A stretch of DNA of 64,000 bases from Tridacna crocea. Lineage: Eukaryota > Mollusca > Bivalvia > Cardiida > Cardiidae. Made by a program: the position numbers and the translations under genes. The stretch is taken from contig OX031066.1 of the NCBI GenBank assembly GCA_943736015.1, positions 7,506,245 to 7,570,244 of the forward strand. The letters are read 5' to 3'. Shown one piece after another: positions 35,001-49,735 of the stretch. The notes under the pieces were generated by a model, which was not told the origin of the DNA, made no database searches, and worked only from the letters and a program-made list of their open reading frames with translations. How positions within the stretch are numbered: the first letter of the stretch is position 1; each line of letters opens with the position of its first letter.

Positions 35001-36843
35001 AGGCTTGCACCATCCACACATGCCAGATTTCACTGAAAAAGGGCCAAAATTCAAGAAAACGAGGTGGCAGAAGACCTTGTTTTGGTCCTTTCAAGCCCCT
35101 TGCAAGAGTTACTTCCCTTAAAGTAAACCCTTGATGCCCCCTTTACCCTTCAATTGGATTTCCTGATTCGGGCCACATCAAATTCATATAAGCCAAAATG
35201 ATCAATGTACAGTGTAAAAAAAACTGTAAAAAAAAACACACACAAACTAATGTGACAAGTTGCTAAAAAAGGGACTGAAAACTCTTTATTTAGCAATTGT
35301 TTCCTATTGCATAAATCAAACAAAGGGAACTGAAATGTTACTTTTTCTAATCACTTCAAACCATGACAAGAAACCCAGTTACGTTGATTACCACCTCATA
35401 CGTGCCAATTATGCACATGCCAAAAGCACAGAAAACAATGTGACAAGTGGCTAAAAAAAAGACTGAAAACTCTTTCAGTAGGAAGGAATTGCAGCATAAT
35501 TTTTCTAATATCTTAAAAGCGCAACAAGAAACCCAGTTACGTTGACTACTGTTTCATACGTGCCAGTTACGCACATGCAAGAACACCAGAAAATGATGTG
35601 ACAAGTGGCTAAAAAAAGACATGAAGACTCTTTTCAGTAGCAACTGCTTCCTGTTGCATAAGTCAAACAAAGAGAACTGAATTTTTTTTTTTTTTTTTTT
35701 CTCCAATCTCTCTATATCGTACGTGACAACAAACCCATTTACGTTGACTACCGTCTCGTAGGTGCCAGTTACGTATCCGCGAAAACATGAAAAATCGACT
35801 TACGGGACATTTCATAGCAGACGACACCTGTTTCCCAAGTCAAATATAGGGAACTGAATTTCTATTTTTTTTCCTCCAATCTCTTTATACCGTGACAACA
35901 AACCCATTTACGCTGACTACCGTTTGTAGGTGCCAGTTACGTATCCGCTAAAACATGAAAAAATCGACTTACGGGACATTTCATAGCAGACGACACCTGT
36001 TTCTCAAGTCAAATATAGGGATTTTTCTTTTTTCGTTTTTTCTCACTAGGACCATTGATTCGGTTGCGATGACCATCTCACCCATATGAGACGGTTACGT
36101 GCTGCGCATGAAATTGTAAAGACACTTTCGGAGGCAACTGAAACCTGTTGCACAAATCAAAGAAAGGTAAATCAAACATTTCCCTGTTTTCATACCAGGG
36201 TCAGTTTTGGTGACCGTGCGAGTCAAAAGTCAATGTCATGTTTAACCGCTGCACAAAAAAATAAAATTCAGAAGCAACTGGTTGCTGTTGCAGAAACTTT
36301 TTCTGATGAAAAAAAAAAAAATCTTGTTTTCGTTTGAAGAATTAAAAAAATAGGCCATAGAGATACAATAAGATGTAAGAATAACTAATAATCAAAATTT
36401 TCTTTGATAGGGTAGAAGACATTGTGAGAAAAGGAGAAAATGCTGGTAACCTGCATTGTCTCCTTTTCTCAGATTATTTTCCAAAGCCTTCTCTTTTAGG
36501 GGTGTTAAAAGGCGTCATTGTATGGTAAGAGGTCAATAAGGATAAACATATACCCCCCCTCCCAATCATCCAATCAAATCTCATCCCTCTGTGAAATTAT
36601 CCAATCACAGAAGCTTTTAGGAAATCAGAATGGGTGCCAACAGCCAATCAGAGAGGCTGTGAGAAATTCAAAATTGGGCCCGGCCTGGCAGTCAGAGAGG
36701 CTTTGAGAAATCAAAATGGGCCCAGTCAGCCAAACAAAATGGCGCCCTAATATATCAATTGAAAAAACAGTGAACAAAAAACGGCATAAAAGTGGATTTA
36801 AAGTCTTTTTTAAAGGCTGCTGTGCAGTCCTTGGCAAACTGCC
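35001..36843 (+). repeat. Monomer 20
   Basis: Length 1,843 bp, T19, A13, carrying A. Hairpin at 36425-36471. It is the last monomer before the second higher-order copy. Confidence 0.96.
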
Positions 36844-38685
36844 AGGCTTGCACCATCCACACATGCCAGATTTCACTGAAAAAGGGCCAAAATTCAAGAA
36901 AACGAGGTGGCAGAAGACCTTGTTTTGGTCCTTTCAAGCCCCTTGCAAGAGTTACTTCCCTTAAAGTAAACCCTTGATGCCCCCTTTACCCTTCAATTGG
37001 ATTTCCTGATTCGGGCCACATCAAATTCATATAAGCCAAAATGATCAATGTACAGTGTAAAAAAAACTGTAAAAAAAAACACACACAAACTAATGTGACA
37101 AGTTGCTAAAAAAGGGACTGAAAACTCTTTATTTAGCAATTGTTTCCTATTGCATAAATCAAACAAAGGGAACTGAAATGTTACTTTTTCTAATCGCTTC
37201 AAACCATGACAAGAAACCCAGTTACGTTGATTACCACCTCATACGTGCCAATTATGCACATGCGAAAAGCACAGAAAACAATGTGACAAGTGGCTAAAAA
37301 AAAGACTGAAAACTCTTTCAGTAGGAAGGAATTGCAGCATAATTTTTCTAATATCTTAAAAGCGCAACAAGAAACCCAGTTACGTTGACTACTGTTTCAT
37401 ACGTGCCAGTTACGCACATGCAAGAACACCAGAAAATGATGTGACAAGTGGCTAAAAAAAGACATGAAGACTCTTTTCAGTAGCAACTGCTTCCTGTTGC
37501 ATAAGTCAAACAAAGAGAACTGAATTTTTTTTTTTTTTTTTTCTCCAATCTCTCTATATCGTACGTGACAACAAACCCATTTACGTTGACTACCGTCTCG
37601 TAGGTGCCAGTTACGTATCCGCGAAAACATGAAAAATCGACTTACGGGACATTTCATAGCAGACGACACCTGTTTCCCAAGTCAAATATAGGGAACTGAA
37701 TTTCTATTTTTTTTCCTCCAATCTCTTTATACCGTGACAACAAACCCATTTACGCTGACTACCGTTTGTAGGTGCCAGTTACGTATCTGCTAAAACATGA
37801 AAAAATCGACTTACGGGACATTTCATAGCAGACGACACCTGTTTCTCAAGTCAAATATAGGGATTTTTCTTTTTTCGTTTTTTCTCACTAGGACCATTGA
37901 TTCGGTTGCGATGACCATCTCACCCATATGAGACGGTTACGTGCTGCGCATGAAATTGTAAAGACACTTTCGGAGGCAACTGAAACCTGTTGCACAAATC
38001 AAAGAAAGGTAAATCAAACATTTCCCTGTTTTCATACCAGGGTCAGTTTTGGTGACCGTGCGAGTCAAAAGTCAATGTCATGTTTAACCGCTGCACAAAA
38101 AAATAAAATTCAGAAGCAACTGGTTGCTGTTGCAGAAACTTTTTCTGATGAAAAAAAAAAAAATCTTGTTTTCGTTTGAAGAATTAAAAAAATAGGCCAT
38201 AGAGATACAATAAGATGTAAGAATAACTAATAATCAAAATTTTCTTTGATAGGGTAGAAGACATTGTGAGAAAAGGAGAAAATGCTGGTAACCTGCATTG
38301 TCTCCTTTTCTCAGATTATTTTCCAAAGCCTTCTCTTTTAGGGGTGTTAAAAGGCGTCATTGTATGGTAAGAGGTCAATAAGGATAAACATATACCCCCC
38401 CTCCCAATCATCCAATCAAATCTCATCCCTCTGTGAAATTATCCAATCACAGAAGCTTTTAGGAAATCAGAATGGGTGCCAACAGCCAATCAGAGAGGCT
38501 GTGAGAAATTCAAAATTGGGCCCGGCCTGGCAGTCAGAGAGGCTTTGAGAAATCAAAATGGGCCCAGTCAGCCAAACAAAATGGCGCCCTAATATATCAA
38601 TTGAAAAAACAGTGAACAAAAAACGGCATAAAAGTGGATTTAAAGTCTTTTTTAAAGGCTGCTGTGCAGTCCTTGGCAAACTGCC
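36844..38685 (+). repeat. Monomer 21 (partner of 1)
   Basis: Length 1,842 bp, T18, A13, carrying I. Hairpin at 38267-38313. Site I occurs only in monomers 1, 3, 21 and 23, which helps fix the register. Confidence 0.96.
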
Positions 38686-40527
38686 AGGCTTGCACCATCC
38701 ACACATGCCAGATTTCACTGAAAAAGGGCCAAAATTCAAGAAAACGAGGTGGCAGAAGACCTTGTTTTGGTCCTTTCAAGCCCCTTGCAAGAGTTACTTC
38801 CCTTAAAGTAAACCCTTGATGCCCCCTTTACCCTTCAATTGGATTTCCTGATTCGGGCCACATCAAATTCATATAAGCCAAAATGATCAATGTACAGTGT
38901 AAAAAAAACTGTAAAAAAAAACACACACAAACTAATGTGACAAGTTGCTAAAAAAGGGACTGAAAACTCTTTATTTAGCAATTGTTTCCTATTGCATAAA
39001 TCAAACAAAGGGAACTGAAATGTTACTTTTTCTAATCGCTTCAAACCATGACAAGAAACCCAGTTACGTTGATTACCACCTCATACGTGCCAATTATGCA
39101 CATGCGAAAAGCACAGAAAACAATGTGACAAGTGGCTAAAAAAAAGACTGAAAACTCTTTCAGTAGGAAGGAATTGCAGCATAATTTTTCTAATATCTTA
39201 AAAGCGCAACAAGAAACCCAGTTACGTTGACTACTGTTTCATACGTGCCAGTTACGCACATGCAAGAACACCAGAAAATGATGTGACAAGTGGCTAAAAA
39301 AAGACATGAAGACTCTTTTCAGTAGCAACTGCTTCCTGTTGCATAAGTCAAACAAAGAGAACTGAATTTTTTTTTTTTTTTTTTCTCCAATCTCTCTATA
39401 TCGTACGTGACAACAAACCCATTTACGTTGACTACCGTCTCGTAGGTGCCAGTTACGTATCCGCGAAAACATGAAAAATCGACTTACGGGACATTTCATA
39501 GCAGACGACACCTGTTTCCCAAGTCAAATATAGGGAACTGAATTTCTATTTTTTTTCCTCCAATCTCTTTATACCGTGACAACAAACCCATTTACGCTGA
39601 CTACCGTTTGTAGGTGCCAGTTACGTATCCGCTAAAACATGAAAAAATCGACTTACGGGACATTTCATAGCAGAAGACACCTGTTTCTCAAGTCAAATAT
39701 AGGGATTTTTCTTTTTTCGTTTTTTCTCACTAGGACCATTGATTCGGTTGCGATGACCATCTCACCCATATGAGACGGTTACGTGCTGCGCATGAAATTG
39801 TAAAGACACTTTCGGAGGCAACTGAAACCTGTTGCACAAATCAAAGAAAGGTAAATCAAACATTTCCCTGTTTTCATACCAGGGTCAGTTTTGGTGACCG
39901 TGCGAGTCAAAAGTCAATGTCATGTTTAACCGCTGCACAAAAAAATAAAATTCAGAAGCAACTGGTTGCTGTTGCAGAAACTTTTTCTGATGAAAAAAAA
40001 AAAAATCTTGTTTTCGTTTGAAGAATTAAAAAAATAGGCCATAGAGATACAATAAGATGTAAGAATAACTAATAATCAAAATTTTCTTTGATAGGGTAGA
40101 AGACATATTGAGAAAAGGGGAAAATGCTGGTAACCTGCATTGTCTCCTTTTCTCAGATTATTTTCCAAAGCCTTCTCTTTTAGGGGTGTTAAAAGGCGTC
40201 ATTGTATGGTAAGAGGTCAATAAGGATAAACATATACCCCCCCTCCCAATCATCCAATCAAATCTCATCCCTCTGTGAAATTATTCAATCACAGAAGCTT
40301 TTAGGAAATCAGAATGGGTGCCAACAGCCAATCAGAGAGGCTGTGAGAAATTCAAAATTGGGCCCGGCCTGGCAGTCAGAGAGGCTTTGAGAAATCAAAA
40401 TGGGCCCAGTCAGCCAAACAAAATGGCGCCCTAATATATCAATTGAAAAAACAGTGAACAAAAAACGGCATAAAAGTGGATTTAAAGTCTTTTTTAAAGG
40501 CTGCTGTGCAGTCCTTGGCAAACTGCC
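38686..40527 (+). repeat. Monomer 22 (partner of 2)
   Basis: Length 1,842 bp, T18, A13, carrying J, M and N. Hairpin at 40109-40155. Confidence 0.96.
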
Positions 40528-42367
40528 AGGCTTGCACCATCCACACATGCCAGATTTCACTGAAAAAGGGCCAAAATTCAAGAAAACGAGGTGGCAGAAG
40601 ACCTTGTTTTGGTCCTTTCAAGCCCCTTGCAAGAGTTACTTCCCTTAAAGTAAACCCTTGATGCCCCCTTTACCCTTCAATTGGATTTCCTGATTCGGGC
40701 CACATCAAATTCATATAAGCCAAAATGATCAATGTACAGTGTAAAAAAAACTGTAAAAAAAAACACACACAAACTAATGTGACAAGTTGCTAAAAAAGGG
40801 ACTGAAAACTCTTTATTTAGCAATTGTTTCCTATTGCATAAATCAAACAAAGGGAACTGAAATGTTACTTTTTCTAATCACTTCAAACCATGACAAGAAA
40901 CCCAGTTACGTTGATTACCACCTCATACGTGCCAATTATGCACATGCCAAAAGCACAGAAAACAATGTGACAAGTGGCTAAAAAAAAGACTGAAAACTCT
41001 TTCAGTAGGAAGGAATTGCAGCATAATTTTTCTAATATCTTAAAAGCGCAACAAGAAACCCAGTTACGTTGACTACTCTTTCATACGTGCAAGTTACGCA
41101 CATGCAAGAACACCAGAAAATGATGTGACAAGTGGCTAAAAAAAGACATGAAGACTCTTTTCAGTAGCAACTGCTTCCTGTTGCATAAGTCAAACAAAGA
41201 GAACTGAATTTTTTTTTTTTTTTTCTCCAATCTCTCTATATCGTACGTGACAACAAACCCATTTACGTTGACTACCGTCTCGTAGGTGCCAGTTACGTAT
41301 CCGCGAAAACATGAAAAATCGACTTACGGGACATTTCATAGCAGACGACACCTGTTTCCCAAGTCAAATATAGGGAACTGAATTTCTATTTTTTTTCCTC
41401 CAATCTCTTTATACCGTGACAACAAACCCATTTACGCTGACTACCGTTTGTAGGTGCCAGTTACGTATCTGCTAAAACATGAAAAAATCGACTTACGGGA
41501 CATTTCATAGCAGACGACACCTGTTTCTCAAGTCAAATATAGGGATTTTTCTTTTTTCGTTTTTTCTCACTAGGACCATTGATTCGGTTGCGATGACCAT
41601 CTCACCCATATGAGACGGTTACGTGCTGCGCATGAAATTGTAAAGACACTTTCGGAGGCAACTGAAACCTGTTGCACAAATCAAAGAAAGGTAAATCAAA
41701 CATTTCCCTGTTTTCATACCAGGGTCAGTTTTGGTGACCGTGCGAGTCAAAAGTCAATGTCATGTTTAACCGCTGCACAAAAAAATAAAATTCAGAAGCA
41801 ACTGGTTGCTGTTGCAGAAACTTTTTCTGATGAAAAAAAAAAAAATCTTGTTTTCGTTTGAAGAATTAAAAAAATAGGCCATAGAGATACAATAAGATGT
41901 AAGAATAACTAATAATCAAAATTTTCTTTGATAGGGTAGAAGACATTGTGAGAAAAGGAGAAAATGCTGGTAACCTGCATTGTCTCCTTTTCTCAGATTA
42001 TTTTCCAAAGCCTTCTCTTTTAGGGGTGTTAAAAGGCGTCATTGTATGGTAAGAGGTCAATAAGGATAAACATATACCCCCCCTCCCAATCATCCAATCA
42101 AATCTCATCCCTCTGTGAAATTATCCAATCACAGAAGCTTTTAGGAAATCAGAATGGGTGCCAACAGCCAATCAGAGAGGCTGTGAGAAATTCAAAATTG
42201 GGCCCGGCCTGGCAGTCAGAGAGGCTTTGAGAAATCAAAATGGGCCCAGTCAGCCAAACAAAATGGCGCCCTAATATATCAATTGAAAAAACAGTGAACA
42301 AAAAACGGCATAAAAGTGGATTTAAAGTCTTTTTTAAAGGCTGCTGTGCAGTCCTTGGCAAACTGCC
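40528..42367 (+). repeat. Monomer 23 (partner of 3)
   Basis: Length 1,840 bp, T16, A13, carrying A, D, E and I. Hairpin at 41949-41995. The four-variant combination is shared only with monomer 3. Confidence 0.96.
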
Positions 42368-44209
42368 AGGCTTGCACCATCCACACATGCCAGATTTCAC
42401 TGAAAAAGGGCCAAAATTCAAGAAAACGAGGTGGCAGAAGACCTTGTTTTGGTCCTTTCAAGCCCCTTGCAAGAGTTACTTCCCTTAAAGTAAACCCTTG
42501 ATGCCCCCTTTACCCTTCAATTGGATTTCCTGATTCGGGCCACATCAAATTCATATAAGCCAAAATGATCAATGTACAGTGTAAAAAAAACTGTAAAAAA
42601 AAACACACACAAACTAATGTGACAAGTTGCTAAAAAAGGGACTGAAAACTCTTTATTTAGCAATTGTTTCCTATTGCATAAATCAAACAAAGGGAACTGA
42701 AATGTTACTTTTTCTAATCGCTTCAAACCATGACAAGAAACCCAGTTACGTTGATTACCACCTCATACGTGCCAATTATGCACATGCGAAAAGCACAGAA
42801 AACAATGTGACAAGTGGCTAAAAAAAAGACTGAAAACTCTTTCAGTAGGAAGGAATTGCAGCATAATTTTTCTAATATCTTAAAAGCGCAACAAGAAACC
42901 CAGTTACGTTGACTACTCTTTCATACGTGCCAGTTACGCACATGCAAGAACACCAGAAAATGATGTGACAAGTGGCTAAAAAAAGACATGAAGACTCTTT
43001 TCAGTAGCAACTGCTTCCTGTTGCATAAGTCAAACAAAGAGAACTGAATTTTTTTTTTTTTTTTTTCTCCAATCTCTCTATATCGTACGTGACAACAAAC
43101 CCATTTACGTTGACTACCGTCTTGTAGGTGCCAGTTACGTATCCGCGAAAACATGAAAAATCGACTTACGGGACATTTCATAGCAGACGACACCTGTTTC
43201 CCAAGTCAAATATAGGGAACTGAATTTCTATTTTTTTTCCTCCAATCTCTTTATACCGTGACAACAAACCCATTTACGCTGACTACCGTTTGTAGGTGCC
43301 AGTTACGTATCCGCTAAAACATGAAAAAATCGACTTACGGGACATTTCATAGCAGACGACACCTGTTTCTCAAGTCAAATATAGGGATTTTTCTTTTTTC
43401 GTTTTTTCTCACTAGGACCATTGATTCGGTTGCGATGACCATCTCACCCATATGAGACGGTTACGTGCTGCGCATGAAATTGTAAAGACACTTTCGGAGG
43501 CAACTGAAACCTGTTGCACAAATCAAAGAAAGGTAAATCAAACATTTCCCTGTTTTCATACCAGGGTCAGTTTTGGTGACCGTGCGAGTCAAAAGTCAAT
43601 GTCATGTTTAACCGCTGCACAAAAAAATAAAATTCAGAAGCAACTGGTTGCTGTTGCAGAAACTTTTTCTGATGAAAAAAAAAAAAATCTTGTTTTCGTT
43701 TGAAGAATTAAAAAAATAGGCCATAGAGATACAATAAGATGTAAGAATAACTAATAATCAAAATTTTCTTTGATAGGGTAGAAGACATTGTGAGAAAAGG
43801 AGAAAATGCTGGTAACCTGCATTGTCTCCTTTTCTCAGATTATTTTCCAAAGCCTTCTCTTTTAGGGGTGTTAAAAGGCGTCATTGTATGGTAAGAGGTC
43901 AATAAGGATAAACATATACCCCCCCTCCCAATCATCCAATCAAATCTCATCCCTCTGTGAAATTATCCAATCACAGAAGCTTTTAGGAAATCAGAATGGG
44001 TGCCAACAGCCAATCAGAGAGGCTGTGAGAAATTCAAAATTGGGCCCGGCCTGGCAGTCAGAGAGGCTTTGAGAAATCAAAATGGGCCCAGTCAGCCAAA
44101 CAAAATGGCGCCCTAATATATCAATTGAAAAAACAGTGAACAAAAAACGGAATAAAAGTGGATTTAAAGTCTTTTTTAAAGGCTGCTGTGCAGTCCTTGG
44201 CAAACTGCC
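42368..44209 (+). repeat. Monomer 24 (partner of 4)
   Basis: Length 1,842 bp, T18, A13, carrying D, H and O. Hairpin at 43791-43837. Confidence 0.96.
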
Positions 44210-46050
44210 AGGCTTGCACCATCCACACATGCCAGATTTCACTGAAAAAGGGCCAAAATTCAAGAAAACGAGGTGGCAGAAGACCTTGTTTTGGTCCTTT
44301 CAAGCCCCTTGCAAGAGTTACTTCCCTTAAAGTAAACCCTTGATGCCCCCTTTACCCTTCAATTGGATTTCCTGATTCGGGCCACATCAAATTCATATAA
44401 GCCAAAATGATCAATGTACAGTGTAAAAAAAACTGTAAAAAAAAACACACACAAACTAATGTGACAAGTTGCTAAAAAAGGGACTGAAAACTCTTTATTT
44501 AGCAATTGTTTCCTATTGCATAAATCAAACAAAGGGAACTGAAATGTTACTTTTTCTAATCGCTTCAAACCATGACAAGAAACCCAGTTACGTTGATTAC
44601 CACCTCATACGTGCCAATTATGCACATGCGAAAAGCACAGAAAACAATGTGACAAGTGGCTAAAAAAAAGACTGAAAACTCTTTCAGTAGGAAGGAATTG
44701 CAGCATAATTTTTCTAATATCTTAAAAGCGCAACAAGAAACCCAGTTACGTTGACTACTGTTTCATACGTGCCAGTTACGCACATGCAAGAACACCAGAA
44801 AATGATGTGACAAGTGGCTAAAAAAAGACATGAAGACTCTTTTCAGTAGCAACTGCTTCCTGTTGCATAAGTCAAACAAAGAGAACTGAATTTTTTTTTT
44901 TTTTTTCTCCAATCTCTCTATATCGTACGTGACAACAAACCCATTTACGTTGACTACCGTCTCGTAGGTGCCAGTTACGTATCCGCGAAAACATGAAAAA
45001 TCGACTTACGGGACATTTCATAGCAGACGACACCTGTTTCCCAAGTCAAATATAGGGAACTGAATTTCTATTTTTTTTCCTCCAATCTCTTTATACCGTG
45101 ACAACAAACCCATTTACGCTGACTACCGTTTGTAGGTGCCAGTTACGTATCCGCTAAAACATGAAAAAATCGACTTACGGGACATTTCATAGCAGACGAC
45201 ACCTGTTTCTCAAGTCAAATATAGGGATTTTTCTTTTTTCGTTTTTTCTCACTAGGACCATTGATTCGGTTGCGATGACCATCTCACCCATATGAGACGG
45301 TTACGTGCTGCGCATGAAATTGTAAAGACACTTTCGGAGGCAACTGAAACCTGTTGCACAAATCAAAGAAAGGTAAATCAAACATTTCCCTGTTTTCATA
45401 CCAGGGTCAGTTTTGGTGACCGTGCGAGTCAAAAGTCAATGTCATGTTTAACCGCTGCACAAAAAAATAAAATTCAGAAGCAACTGGTTGCTGTTGCAGA
45501 AACTTTTTCTGATAAAAAAAAAAAAAAATCTTGTTTTCGTTTGAAGAATTAAAAAAATAGGCCATAGAGATACAATAAGATGTAAGAATAACTAATAATC
45601 AAAATTTTCTTTGATAGGGTAGAAGACATTGTGAGAAAAGGAGAAAATGCTGGTAACCTGCATTGTCTCCTTTTCTCAGATTATTTTCCAAAGCCTTCTC
45701 TTTTAGGGGTGTTAAAAGGCGTCATTGTATGGTAAGAGGTCAATAAGGATAAACATATACCCCCCCTCCCAATCATCCAATCAAATCTCATCCCTCTGTG
45801 AAATTATCCAATCACAGAAGCTTTTAGGAAATCAGAATGGGTGCCAACAGCCAATCAGAGAGGCTGTGAGAAATTCAAAATTGGGCCCGGCCTGGCAGTC
45901 AGAGAGGCTTTGAGAAATCAAAATGGGCCCAGTCAGCCAAACAAAATGGCGCCCTAATATATCAATTGAAAAAACAGTGAACAAAAAACGGCATAAAAGT
46001 GGATTTAAAGTCTTTTTTAAAGGCTGCTGTGCAGTCCTTGGCAAACTGCC
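44210..46050 (+). repeat. Monomer 25 (partner of 5)
   Basis: Length 1,841 bp, T16, K with 15 A after GAT. Hairpin at 45632-45678. The 15-A run is otherwise found only in monomer 5. Confidence 0.96.
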
Positions 46051-47893
46051 AGGCTTGCACCATCCACACATGCCAGATTTCACTGAAAAAGGGCCAAAAT
46101 TCAAGAAAACGAGGTGGCAGAAGACCTTGTTTTGGTCCTTTCAAGCCCCTTGCAAGAGTTACTTCCCTTAAAGTAAACCCTTGATGCCCCCTTTACCCTT
46201 CAATTGGATTTCCTGATTCGGGCCACATCAAATTCATATAAGCCAAAATGATCAATGTACAGTGTAAAAAAAACTGTAAAAAAAAACACACACAAACTAA
46301 TGTGACAAGTTGCTAAAAAAGGGACTGAAAACTCTTTATTTAGCAATTGTTTCCTATTGCATAAATCAAACAAAGGGAACTGAAATGTTACTTTTTCTAA
46401 TCGCTTCAAACCATGACAAGAAACCCAGTTACGTTGATTACCACCTCATACGTGCCAATTATGCACATGCGAAAAGCACAGAAAACAATGTGACAAGTGG
46501 CTAAAAAAAAGACTGAAAACTCTTTCAGTAGGAAGGAATTGCAGCATAATTTTTCTAATATCTTAAAAGCGCAACAAGAAACCCAGTTACGTTGACTACT
46601 GTTTCATACGTGCCAGTTACGCACATGCAAGAACACCAGAAAATGATGTGACAAGTGGCTAAAAAAAGACATGAAGACTCTTTTCAGTAGCAACTGCTTC
46701 CTGTTGCATAAGTCAAACAAAGAGAACTGAATTTTTTTTTTTTTTTTTTTCTCCAATCTCTCTATATCGTACGTGACAACAAACCCATTTACGTTGACTA
46801 CCGTCTCGTAGGTGCCAGTTACGTATCCGCGAAAACATGAAAAATCGACTTACGGGACATTTCATAGCAGACGACACCTGTTTCCCAAGTCAAATATAGG
46901 GAACTGAATTTCTATTTTTTTTCCTCCAATCTCTTTATACCGTGACAACAAACCCATTTACGCTGACTACCGTTTGTAGGTGCCAGTTACGTATCCGCTA
47001 AAACATGAAAAAATCGACTTACGGGACATTTCATAGCAGACGACACCTGTTTCTCAAGTCAAATATAGGGATTTTTCTTTTTTCGTTTTTTCTCACTAGG
47101 ACCATTGATTCGGTTGCGATGACCATCTCACCCATATGAGACGGTTACGTGCTGCGCATGAAATTGTAAAGACACTTTCGGAGGCAACTGAAACCTGTTG
47201 CACAAATCAAAGAAAGGTAAATCAAACATTTCCCTGTTTTCATACCAGGGTCAGTTTTGGTGACCGTGCGAGTCAAAAGTCAATGTCATGTTTAACCGCT
47301 GCACAAAAAAATAAAATTCAGAAGCAACTGGTTGCTGTTGCAGAAACTTTTTCTGATAAAAAAAAAAAAAATCTTGTTTTCGTTTGAAGAATTAAAAAAA
47401 TAGGCCATAGAGATACAATAAGATGTAAGAATAACTAATAATCAAAATTTTCTTTGATAGGGTAGAAGACATTGTGAGAAAAGGAGAAAATGCTGGTAAC
47501 CTGCATTGTCTCCTTTTCTCAGATTATTTTCCAAAGCCTTCTCTTTTAGGGGTGTTAAAAGGCGTCATTGTATGGTAAGAGGTCAATAAGGATAAACATA
47601 TACCCCCCCTCCCAATCATCCAATCAAATCTCATCCCTCTGTGAAATTATCCAATCACAGAAGCTTTTAGGAAATCAGAATGGGTGCCAACAGCCAATCA
47701 GAGAGGCTGTGAGAAATTCAAAATTGGGCCCGGCCTGGCAGTCAGAGAGGCTTTGAGAAATCAAAATGGGCCCAGTCAGCCAAACAAAATGGCGCCCTAA
47801 TATATCAATTGAAAAAACAGTGAACAAAAAACGGCATAAAAGTGGATTTAAAGTCTTTTTTAAAGGCTGCTGTGCAGTCCTTGGCAAACTGCC
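46051..47893 (+). repeat. Monomer 26 (partner of 6)
   Basis: Length 1,843 bp, T19, K with 14 A after GAT. Hairpin at 47475-47521. Confidence 0.96.
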
Positions 47894-49735
47894 AGGCTTG
47901 CACCATCCACACATGCCAGATTTCACTGAAAAAGGGCCAAAATTCAAGAAAACGAGGTGGCAGAAGACCTTGTTTTGGTCCTTTCAAGCCCCTTGCAAGA
48001 GTTACTTCCCTTAAAGTAAACCCTTGATGCCCCCTTTACCCTTCAATTGGATTTCCTGATTCGGGCCACATCAAATTCATATAAGCCAAAATGATCAATG
48101 TACAGTGTAAAAAAAACTGTAAAAAAAAACACACACAAACTAATGTGACAAGTTGCTAAAAAAGGGACTGAAAACTCTTTATTTAGCAATTGTTTCCTAT
48201 TGCATAAATCAAACAAAGGGAACTGAAATGTTACTTTTTCTAATCGCTTCAAACCATGACAAGAAACCCAGTTACGTTGATTACCACCTCATACGTGCCA
48301 ATTATGCACATGCGAAAAGCACAGAAAACAATGTGACAAGTGGCTAAAAAAAAGACTGAAAACTCTTTCAGTAGGAAGGAATTGCAGCATAATTTTTCTA
48401 ATATCTTAAAAGCGCAACAAGAAACCCAGTTACGTTGACTACTGTTTCATACGTGCCAGTTACGCACATGCAAGAACACCAGAAAATGATGTGACAAGTG
48501 GCTAAAAAAAGACATGAAGACTCTTTTCAGTAGCAACTGCTTCCTGTTGCATAAGTCAAACAAAGAGAACTGAATTTTTTTTTTTTTTTTTTCTCCAATC
48601 TCTCTATATCGTACGTGACAACAAACCCATTTACGTTGACTACCGTCTCGTAGGTGCCAGTTACGTATCCGCGAAAACATGAAAAATCGACTTACGGGAC
48701 ATTTCATAGCAGACGACACCTGTTTCCCAAGTCAAATATAGGGAACTGAATTTCTATTTTTTTTCCTCCAATCTCTTTATACCGTGACAACAAACCCATT
48801 TACGCTGACTACCGTTTGTAGGTGCCAGTTACGTATCCGCTAAAACATGAAAAAATCGACTTACGGGACATTTCATAGCAGAAGACACCTGTTTCTCAAG
48901 TCAAATATAGGGATTTTTCTTTTTTCGTTTTTTCTCACTAGGACCATTGATTCGGTTGCGATGACCATCTCACCCATATGAGACGGTTACGTGCTGCGCA
49001 TGAAATTGTAAAGACACTTTCGGAGGCAACTGAAACCTGTTGCACAAATCAAAGAAAGGTAAATCAAACATTTCCCTGTTTTCATACCAGGGTCAGTTTT
49101 GGTGACCGTGCGAGTCAAAAGTCAATGTCATGTTTAACCGCTGCACAAAAAAATAAAATTCAGAAGCAACTGGTTGCTGTTGCAGAAACTTTTTCTGATG
49201 AAAAAAAAAAAAATCTTGTTTTCGTTTGAAGAATTAAAAAAATAGGCCATAGAGATACAATAAGATGTAAGAATAACTAATAATCAAAATTTTCTTTGAT
49301 AGGGTAGAAGACATTGTGAGAAAAGGAGAAAATGCTGGTAACCTGCATTGTCTCCTTTTCTCAGATTATTTTCCAAAGCCTTCTCTTTTAGGGGTGTTAA
49401 AAGGCGTCATTGTATGGTAAGAGGTCAATAAGGATAAACATATACCCCCCCTCCCAATCATCCAATCAAATCTCATCCCTCTGTGAAATTATCCAATCAC
49501 AGAAGCTTTTAGGAAATCAGAATGGGTGCCAACAGCCAATCAGAGAGGCTGTGAGAAATTCAAAATTGGGCCCGGCCTGGCAGTCAGAGAGGCTTTGAGA
49601 AATCAAAATGGGCCCAGTCAGCCAAACAAAATGGCGCCCTAATATATCAATTGAAAAAACAGTGAACAAAAAACGGCATAAAAGTGGATTTAAAGTCTTT
49701 TTTAAAGGCTGCTGTGCAGTCCTTGGCAAACTGCC
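47894..49735 (+). repeat. Monomer 27 (partner of 7)
   Basis: Length 1,842 bp, T18, A13, J only. Hairpin at 49317-49363. Confidence 0.96.

Larger units (their letters stand above)
1..36843. repeat. One full 20-monomer higher-order repeat register (36,843 bp)
   Basis: Monomers 1-20 total 36,843 bp. Shifting by this amount superimposes monomers 1-14 on 21-34 with the same variant letters and the same lengths. Monomers 15-20 have no second copy in the window, so a true repeating 20-mer is supported by one comparison only. The alternative is a one-off duplication of a block of at least 14 monomers. Confidence 0.8.
25788..36843 (+). repeat. Six-monomer segment with 3-monomer periodicity (monomers 15-20)
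   Basis: Monomers 15-16-17 and 18-19-20 both run plain, then J+M+N, then A. The pattern continues into monomers 21-22-23 and also describes monomers 1-2-3. The three-monomer step is 5,528 bp (15 to 18) and 5,528 bp (18 to 21). Private changes in 16, 17 and 19 distinguish the two triplets, so they are not a simple assembly stutter. Confidence 0.8.
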
